A DNA stretch of 64,000 bases, taken from positions 3,125,353-3,189,352 of the forward strand of contig NC_049979.1 of NCBI RefSeq assembly GCF_000003815.2, in the 5' to 3' direction. The stretch's first letter is position 1; the number at the start of each line of letters is the position of its first letter. The notes beneath the pieces were generated by a model. It made no database searches and had not been told where the DNA came from. It saw only the letters and a list, made by a program, of their open reading frames with translations. The stretch comes from Branchiostoma floridae. Taxonomy: Eukaryota > Chordata > Leptocardii > Amphioxiformes > Branchiostomatidae. The position numbers were made by a program, and so were the translations under genes. This document shows positions 12,501 through 22,800 of this stretch, piece after piece.

Positions 12501-15500
12501 AATTGTACTTCTGAATCAAAATTGTTTTCCTGGATGTCTTACCTTCATTAACGTATTCATGGCGGCTCTTTTTACATGCACCAAAAAGCAATTGCTCATT
12601 ACAAACAACTAGATATGGTTTTGGAAAGGGTAATACATTTCAGATATACCGTTATCTTTTGCCAGTGACACTTTTTTTAATGGCTTTTGCATGCATATTT
12701 ATGTGGGTAAGGATGTGTGTGTCTCTTCTAGCAAAGGTAATAAAGGCTCAAATACTCCTAAGCTTGTGGCTATTGCACTGCCGTGCCCACATCTGTGCCC
12801 ATATTACTGCTGCATGTGGTGTGTGGGAGGATTTCAGCTCAGTAACTCCACTGTGGCTATTTCTGGCTACACTTGTAACAGTATTTCTGGCTACACTTGT
12901 AACAGTCTGCACTGACACACCCACACAGCTGCCACAAAATGTGAAGATCACAATTATGTATTTTTGTCGCAAGAAACCAAGAATAGTGTGTAGACAACCA
13001 ATAATAGTACGTAGAAACGGTTTAACGCCCGCTACAATTAACTTCCATTTACATAGATTGTCATAGATTGCTTCGGGTAAGTCTATTCTTATCAACTCAT
13101 ATTCAATTCATGCTAACATGCATAGAAAAGGCTCACTCTCACTTGTACATGTAAAGCTGATAATGTTTTATAAATAATATATAGATATTACTTGACAATG
13201 TACTAGTAGATATTTCTGAATAACGGCCATCACTGAAGGAGATGAGTAGACATATCTAAACTTTATCACTCGGCTTGGAACACCTGAATCGAACGTCATC
13301 GCGGCCCAGGTATGACATCATTAGTACTACGGATGCATGGCGCGTTGGATACACCGATACCTTCATCTCAGAAGTTAAGCAACCAAGGACGATCAGTTGC
13401 TGTAGCCTCACCAAGTTTTTCACGGAAGGTGCCTCTACCACGTTAATCAGCCTCATTACTCAACACATTGGGTACATACTGGCTGGTAAAACACACCAGA
13501 TATTATCATTATTATACATGTAAGTTGATGATCATATCCGGAGGACTCACACTTGGATAAGGGGAGGTCTGGATGCCGCATCTCCTTCCACCAGTGTCAG
13601 ACAGCAGAACAACAGGCCGTGCTGCATGGAGAAGTAACATACAAGTTTCGTAATGCATTAGTTAAATGTGACACTGTGTTAATCCACTTCAAGGGAGGGA
13701 AGTTTTGTTTTTGATGTGAAGACTAGCCGACTGCTACCTACCCCTGCGTCAGGAATCTCAGCAGCAGTATACTGTAAATGCATTTAAGATCCCGGAGATT
13801 TAATTTCGCGGCAGCGGGAAAAAGGACTTTTCGCTGTGGTTTAAGTTCGCGGTAACACCATAGACTGCAGTCTAATACCATAATAGAAAAATGTTCATGG
13901 TGGTTTTAAGTTTGCGGTGAAGCGGTCACCGCGAAAACCGCGAACATTAACCCACCGCGAACAATGGATAGTGAGTGAGTTTGTGGTAGCAGAGCGCAGT
14001 TTTCCGACTACTGGAGATTTCTATAGTTAAGGGCCACAGGGTGACTGGCTTTGACGCGTTAAAACTTATAGTAGGGTGCACTTCAGGAATACTGAAAACA
14101 AAGACTGTATGAGTCATTGAGTATCAAGAAACGAAAAATTCTGTTGGTGTATCAACTTCTCATGTTCACTTTGAAATGCGAAGTTCAAATATCTGTGGCC
14201 GGCTCACACTTGAAAGGCAGTTGTGTAATGGGGCGCATTTACACACGAAATGGTAACCTTTCACAATTGAAATCATACAATCATCATCAAAGTTGATACA
14301 TTCCTTGACCTTGCAGCACAGGTTAAACATTGTATCTGGCTGCCTCTGAAATAAGGCTTCCTACCAAATCTTCAACACAGGGTTGTAGCCAATGCCGGCG
14401 TTCTTTGACGGAATTTTGCAGCTGCGGACGGAAAAAATGTTGCCTATTCCGTCCTCTGTGACAAAAATTGATATATAAAGTCAGTTGAGATAAAAAAACC
14501 TTGAGTAATTTTTCACCAAAACAGATAACCACCAAAATTTACACCTCAAATGCAGGAAAAAACAATTCTTTTTCCAGAGGGTTTGGATTTAAAAATTTTC
14601 TGGGGAGCATGCCCCTAGACCCCGCTGGGAACCGCCTTAGGATTCAACTTCTAGGGGATGGAAAATTATTTCAGGCTGGCTACAACCCTGCTTCAACAAT
14701 TCATCCGCATTACTTTTAAGGTACCTACGTCATAGACCTCAGGTGTGACAGATAAATATTGTGTTCTGCAACCTCGAACATACTTGACTTTGGCCCTGTC
14801 ACAGAAATTTTCAATTTTGGTGAAAAATGAAATTTCAGTGTTTTTTTTACATGTCGTGTTTAAGGCTGTATTTCTTCCCTATTTTGCTCTCCGACGATAC
14901 AGCGACGACTTCCTTTCATAAAAACAGCTCCCATCTCCTGGGCTTTCCTCTCGAGTATCTGCCTAATTGTGATAATTGGGTACTTTGCTTCTGCTGAGGT
15001 CTATTATCACCCCAGTCGTAATGAGGTACCTGAGTTCACATGGAGGGCTTACATAAGCTGTTGTGGTTAATGCGTGTCTATTGCACATTGTTGGAATGGC
15101 TCAGGCGAGCCCAAAATAGACATAATTACAGTCCAACACGGCTGATGTGAATGTGAATACGAAATCCTTGCAGTTGTGTGGTACAGTACTAGTGTAAAAG
15201 ATTGACTGGGTTAATGTTACAGCTTTTGAATTTTCACTTCCATGGTTCAATTGACAAGCAGACATGTATTGAGTTACCTGATAACTAACCAAGGACTTCT
15301 TAATGTGTGTAGGGACAAGCCTGTGGGTTTAGAATTGCATCATAAATGTATATAAGATAGTCCATCAATCAATCAAACAATAATCAATCAATCAAAGAAC
15401 AATCAATCCCCAGTCTATTCATTCATTCATTCACTAATTCATCTATTATTCTTTCGTATAGTGAAGTGTGTGACTGAGTGATTGCCTCCAAAATACATAA

Positions 15501-18500
15501 TAATCTAAACTAATCATCAATTGCTTGGGATTGTTTGCTAACGATCAAGTGATGAAGTGATAGATATGATCAAGGGTTCTAGTACGGCAATGAATCCATT
15601 CATGCATTTGTTATCTCTCATCCAGTGAATCCTTTATTCTTTCACTGACTCACCCACTACCTCCCTCCCNNNNNNNNNNNNNNNNNNNNNNNNNNNNNNN
15701 NNNNNNNNNNNNNNNNNNNNNNNNNNNNNNNNNNNNNNNNNNNNNNNNNNNNNNNNNNNNNNNNNNNNNNNNNNNNNNNNNNNNNNNNNNNNNNNNNNNN
15801 NNNNNNNNNNNNNNNNNNNNNNNNNNNNNNNNNNNNNNNNNNNNNNNNNNNNNNNNNNNNNNNNNNNNNNNNNNNNNNNNNNNNNNNNNNNNNNNNNNNN
15901 NNNNNNNNNNNNNNNNNNNNNNNNNNNNNNNNNNNNNNNNNNNNNNNNNNNNNNNNNNNNNNNNNNNNNNNNNNNNNNNNNNNNNNNNNNNNNNNNNNNN
16001 NNNNNNNNNNNNNNNNNNNNNNNNNNNNNNNNNNNNNNNNNNNNNNNNNNNNNNNNNNNNNNNNNNNNNNNNNNNNNNNNNNNNNNNNNNNNNNNNNNNN
16101 NNNNNNNNNNNNNNNNNNNNNNNNNNNNNNNNNNNNNNNNNNNNNNNNNNNNNNNNNNNNNNNNNNNNNNNNNNNNNNNNNNNNNNNNNNNNNNNNNNNN
16201 NNNNNNNNNNNNNNNNNNNNNNNNNNNNNNNNNNNNNNNNNNNNNNNNNNNNNNNNNNNNNNNNNNNNNNNNNNNNNNNNNNNNNNNNNNNNNNNNNNNN
16301 NNNNNNNNNNNNNNNNNNNNNNNNNNNNNNNNNNNNNNNNNNNNNNNNNNNNNNNNNNNNNNNNNNNNNNNNNNNNNNNNNNNNNNNNNNNNNNNNNNNN
16401 NNNNNNNNNNNNNNNNNNNNNNNNNNNNNNNNNNNNNNNNNNNNNNNNNNNNNNNNNNNNNNNNNNNNNNNNNNNNNNNNNNNNNNNNNNNNNNNNNNNN
16501 NNNNNCACTGGGCAGACAAAGAAAACTCAAGAACTGGAGCAAGCCTTGGTCACGATGCAAGGATACAAATTTAGCACTTGTACAATCACCCATCACCACA
16601 GGCTAATTTAACACCCCCCTTATTACATTGATGTTAAGATTGTCTCCTTGATTACAGGTCTAACCCATATGGGCCTATAAATATACAGCTGCCACACAGA
16701 TCATTCCTGTAATGAAGTCCTGAAATATAGTTATGTCTCTGTTAAGCTCATTGAATACTGGGCTAAATTTAGCTGCCACACAGAAGAAGATCATTGTGTA
16801 ATGAAGTCCTGAAATACCGTTGAAGAGGTTCATCAGTCACGTATGCATACAGTTATAACAATTTTCTTCAATTTTCGCAAGAACTGAGACTAGCTCATTC
16901 CCCTTGATGAAGATGTGCTGGTAGACATTGAAAATTTGGGAGGTATGTACTGTACCTTTACAAAACAGTCATTGATTGAAGAAAATTGTTATAACTGAAA
17001 TACAGTACCATTACATGTATTTGGCCAGGGCTCGAAATACTCCCAAAAGGTCTGAAATCTTGAACAATAACAAGCAACTGTTTCTTCACAACCCAGACTT
17101 AAACTTACAGCCAACGTTTTGCTGACTTTCCCTCTTCCACTGATCAGTATTTTACAAAAGGTTAACACTATCTTCACCCTAATTGTTACCATAGCTCTAA
17201 CCCTACCCCTTACCCTTACCATAATCTTGACCCAAGCCCTAAACTTTACCTTAAGGTATCTCGGTTGGCTAAATTGGCATTTTGACCTTCCACTGCTTTC
17301 TTATTAATGAATTAAGAACGAATAGAGCCGTAACGAATGTTGATAGATGGGCATGAAAGATTTCTAAATCTGATTTTTTTGGGGGCCAAATTGATGACGT
17401 CATCATTTTCATTGCCTCTGTTTTTATTTTTCTATGACAAAATACAGCACTTTGGTACATACCACTGTAATGAAACTTCGTTTTTCGTTGTATAATGATG
17501 AAAGCTACAAACTCACGGTTGTGCAAATTGATATCTACTAATGATCTGTAGTAATTAGAAAATGTTTGTTTTCATCTAAGATACCTTAACCTAATCCTAG
17601 CCTACAAGTCTAACCCTAAACTTTACTCTAACTCTTACCCTTACCCCTAACCCTACCCCACTCTACCTTATTGCTACTCGTGTTCGGTCCCAGTTCTTCA
17701 ACCCTAACCCTAACCCTAACCCTAACCCTAACCCTAACCCTAACCAAAACCATAACCCTAACCCTAACCCTAACCCTAACCCTTACCCCTAACCCTAACC
17801 CTTACCCCTAACCCTAGCTCTACCCTACCTTATTGCTGGTCCTGTTCAGTCCCAGTTCTTCCACCAGTGCATTACAGAAAGCCACGTCGTCCAGCATCTG
17901 CACAGTGTTGCCTCCTCCCCCGGTCAAGATGGCCGCCCGACGCTCCACCGTTGGGTAGTGGCTGCAAGAGGAAAGTTGCACTGGAGTTACGTGGAGACCG
18001 GTTGTTCGGTTAAATTAAGTTGGTATATAATTTGAAGGTACTAGTCCAGAGATCACCTCTGCATAACGTAAGGACCACCTGGTCATTGATATACAGTGAA
18101 GTCTGTACACAATTGACCACCTCAGTACATAAAAACCACCTGTCCATTGATATACAGCTAAACCTGTACTAGTGACCACCTCTACATAAGGACCACCTGG
18201 CCATTGATATACAGTGCCAGTTTTGCAGCTCGGGGCGGAAAAAAATTTTGCCCATCCCGTCCTTTGTGATGGACAAAAATCAATGTGTAAAGTTAGTAAA
18301 GATATAAAAAAAAAACTGTCTCCCCTGTGTAATTTGTCACCAAAACAGATGAACAGCTTACTAGTAGTCTACCAGCAAAATTTATACCTCAAAATGCTGG
18401 AAATAGCATTTCATGAAGGTTTCAAAATTTTCCTGGGGAGCATGGCACCGGACCCCCCTAGGAACGTTGCGCATTCGGCTCAACAGCATTCAAAATAAAA

Positions 18501-19756
18501 AATGATTTTAGGCTGCCTACAACCCTGGATGTGACCTCTGCACGGCAAACTCAAAACCAACACAAACATTTTCCCCACTCAATCATGATCATAAACGATC
18601 AAGGACGTCGACTCGAAGGCACGCACGCAAACACGCGACTCGGTCATACCAACAGGAAGTGAGTAATGCTACATTATGCGTTTCTAATGAAGCCTTCCGC
18701 ACATGAGAGCCACTCTCGGATAGCTTCCGGCAGCTGTGAATGCTACAAAATATAATAAGTTGGGAAGGAAATACAGCACGAACCGCAGGGCAAATACTAA
18801 CCGCATTATTTTTTTTTTAATCCATGCATTGCTTGCAGGGCTCGAAAATTTATCTTGGAAGTATATGTGCATAATTTGGTGCATCTAGATTCTAAAACTT
18901 CTGGTGCAAAGGAAAATTTTTTGGTTGCATGACAGGAAATTATGGCAGCAATTGTGTATTTACAAACCTCACTGCCTCTCTTCTGGGATTGAATTTTAAA
19001 GCCTTTAATTTTAAACTGCCAAATATACATGTCCTGTGTGCCACACCCGGATATATCCGGGATAGCGTATTCCCCTGAAGTAGCAGCTTTGCGGGCGCGT
19101 AGCGCACGAACCCTGGAAGTAAGGAACTTCGGCCTTGTTCGGGGGTTTCTTTTTGGAGGTCAGCAGCCAACCTTGGCACTGATAGCATTTTATAGGACGG
19201 AAACTCTGGCAGTTTAAGGGTTAAGGTCTATAGCTAACATTTTAATACACAATGAAGTAAATACAACTAGTGTGTGTGTGTGATGGGAACTCCACTGTCC
19301 AGGACTGTCATTATAACTGGCAGCCCCCTGGTATAAGCGCAGCTGATTTTTCTGACACTTGAATGTCAAGAAATGTACAGTAATAATGCTTTGATGCATG
19401 TAACCTTATAGTTTCACAAACATCTACATGTAGGTGCAAAAAATTAAAGTGCGCACCCCAGATCTTCCGCGACTGAGATCCGAGGTAGAGGCACAAAAAA
19501 AAAATGACAAAAAGGGTTTTGAGGGTCTTGGCTTGACTGTGCATTTCTCATCATTTACTGCAAAATGACATCAAATGGCTGAAATGGAAGTGGTGGGTCT
19601 TTAGGGAAAATTCTCTTTTGGCCGATTGTGTGCCTAATTTTTGACATGAAAATAATGTCTTTTTCCTCTAATTTGTCAAAATTAGAGAAGTTGAAGGATT
19701 GAAACTCAGTTGGTAGCTGAAAGAATATCCTCTCACTCTATATATGTGTATATATA

Positions 19757-19800
<44 letters not shown>

Positions 19801-22800
19801 CATACATACATACATACATACATATAAAGCTCTGTTTTTTTAACGCTGCTTGTAAACCTTTGAGTTTGAGCAGGACCTCACAATTCCATGGAGTGGATAC
19901 GTCAAAGGATGTTCTGTTTTCATATTGTCGTCATTCTAAGTTTATCGCTTTAAAATGTCACGGAATCAAGGAGATAGATACATAGGGTAGGCCTACTGAT
20001 GATAAAATCTTACCATATATGTACATGTGGCTTATGTTAAAGATGTCCCAAGAAATGTGACGATCCTGATTGTATTACAAAACACTCCAATCCGACCACC
20101 TGTCCTGGTATTGGCTTACAAGTAAACAGCAGTAACAATCTTAAATGAATCACCTCAAAAATCTAGAAACAGGCTTCTTTTACGTCTTTGACTTTGAGCA
20201 CATCTTAGGAATGCCAGTCTAAGAATCGAATGGAGTAAAGTGAAAGCTGCACTTAAGTGAACTCACAGGTTCAGAGCCAAGACCGCTCCATACTAGACAA
20301 GATTCCTTACAAAGGAAAGACAGATCTGGTAAAGATCGGACGGCTTCCGCCATAGCACTTTCTGGCGGCACTACGTAAATAACAGTTAACTCTTTGTAAG
20401 TGTAGTTTTTTTAAATCTTTGTACTGTGTCTGCTTTTATGGGCCATGGGCCTGATGCAAACAAATAGATATTAAATAAAAATAAAACTCCAGTGAATCAT
20501 TTCAACAATCCAATAGCAGGTCTGCTACTTGTCCACCCACATTCAGCATTATATTACCTACATCACAGCGTTTACCTGCACCACACTTCATCTATAGAAA
20601 TGGCTTTTCTGTCAGAAATCTTTCATGCATGAAAGTGAAGCATATCTAAGCCTTCTAAGCATGATGCAAAAAAAAATCAAACTTACCAACCTTTTATTGT
20701 AACATAACCGCAAGCCATGCTCCTTTTCTCCCTGTGATTTTTAAATCAAAGCTGCATAGCTTCTCCTCTAGCGCGACACATCAAAGGGTATGCATACTCG
20801 TAAGCGTTTCTATTACTAGTGGGGCAATATAGGTTATTTGATAGTCAAGATAAGAAGAAGCATGCCCCACCACGCACACTCTCAGACCTCCCCTCCCAAC
20901 ACACACAAGTTGAGAGGTACCCAAAAAGGACGCCCAATGAATCCTGTCTTAAATTTCTGTTTTTTGTACCGATTGAAATCCTCTCAAAAATGCAGGAAAC
21001 ACCATTTCAGAGGGTTGAATTTTCAAACTGTTATGGGGGTGCATGCTCCCGAACTTACCCAAAATGGCTGGACTCATGCTTTCCACACTATTAGTACGTA
21101 GCTAGTCCCCCCCCCCCGAATTTTAAACAAAATCCTGGCCACTAGCATACTAGTATATTGCTGCATGCTGCTCCATGACATGTTGTGTTGTTATAATTTG
21201 AATAAAGTAAGATAAAATTAAGATAAGATACACCAGGACAAATATATTAAAGCACTCTAACTATAGCACAGACTTCCACGTTGACTGATAGAAAAACACA
21301 AGTCGTTTATTACCCTTATAAGAAATCTAGAAAAGACCCCCTCCAATGTTTTTAGCAAAATCAAGGATACTAGCATATATTGCAATACGTGATGTTGTTA
21401 TAATTCCAATAAAGTAAGATAAAATACAATAGTTAAAAAATATTAGCACTCTAACTGTAACACAGACTTCCACGTTGACTGATAGAAAAACACAAGTCGT
21501 TTATTACCCTTATAACATAAGTCATTTCAGTTTTGTACACGGCTACTTCACAATCTAATGTACCCATTTTTTTTCTGACATGTTATCAGTTGATAGCAAA
21601 AGATACACAGCCTATAGCTGTTTTATAAATTCATTTCCCAAAACCTGGTACAACAAGGAACATGTCACAAAAAGAATTTTGTAAATCGGTCAATATTTGG
21701 CGAAAATATTGACCAAAATATAACCTAAAAATGCCCAATTTTAAGCGTTATCGGGGACCATTCAGTTTTTACTAATTCTGAAACCTCTGATCTAACAGAA
21801 AAATTGTAGTTGGTAGTTAGAAACCACTTGCTTTTGATATGCGGTCATGTGACTACTAGTGATTTTATTCTTTTTTTGAAGGACATGACCATTTTTTGGT
21901 TCCATAGGGACTATTTTTCCATTTTACCCACATGTTGACAGATTCCAATGTTATTTTAACTGGATATATCTGTAGTCTGTAGCAGCTAATTGTTTGGTAA
22001 TATTGGTGCTGTCTTTGTATGTAAAAGTAAGGTATTATGTGTATATAAGGTCAGAAGTAGAATAAGATCAGTAGCACACTCTTATGACATATTATTTACA
22101 AGCAAAGTCCAGGATGTCATTTTCCGAAAAAAATCTGTAGCGTCCGTACCCCCTTTAATTTCTGTACTAAGTAAATCCCACAAGCTTGTGATTATGACAG
22201 TTTAGAGGTCTCTATTACCACATACTAGAACACCCTTTAAACCATTGCTGTCCTGAGAACTCTGTCTAGTATAGCACCGTAAACATCAAAATGTAGCGTC
22301 CGTACCCCCTGTAGCGTCCGTACCCCCACCTGTAGCGTCCGTACCCCCATTTGAAGCTTTTTAGCAAAATGCTGTTAAAATTGCTGTCCAACTGCTACAA
22401 TTCTGGTTCAATACATTAATTAGAGTTCTTACAGATATGATTGGTTAACTTTTTTCTCTAAAAATGTGACTTTTCAATGAATTTGAGCTGCATTTTTCTG
22501 AGATTTTCCTCCACAAATCCACATTTGCTACACCCCCTCAGACTTCATAAATGGTTCATTCCAAAGCAGCCAAAGATGGATGTGAGATGATATTTGACAT
22601 TCCCCCATGAGTTTAGCTGATATAAGAACACCAGTTTGGTAGATCTACATTATACAAGGCATAAATTAAACATAGTATTACATAGTATGTAATGTGTAGC
22701 GTCCTTGCCCCCTGCACTATTGTTTCTCTTGTCCAAACCAATATGTACATAGCATGTATTCAAGAAAGATGCAAGTATACATTGCTGGTTTGATGGCATG

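Noticed and set aside
15634-16599. Open frames of about 280-320 codons across 15634-16599
   Set aside because: They consist almost wholly of undetermined residues from the N gap.
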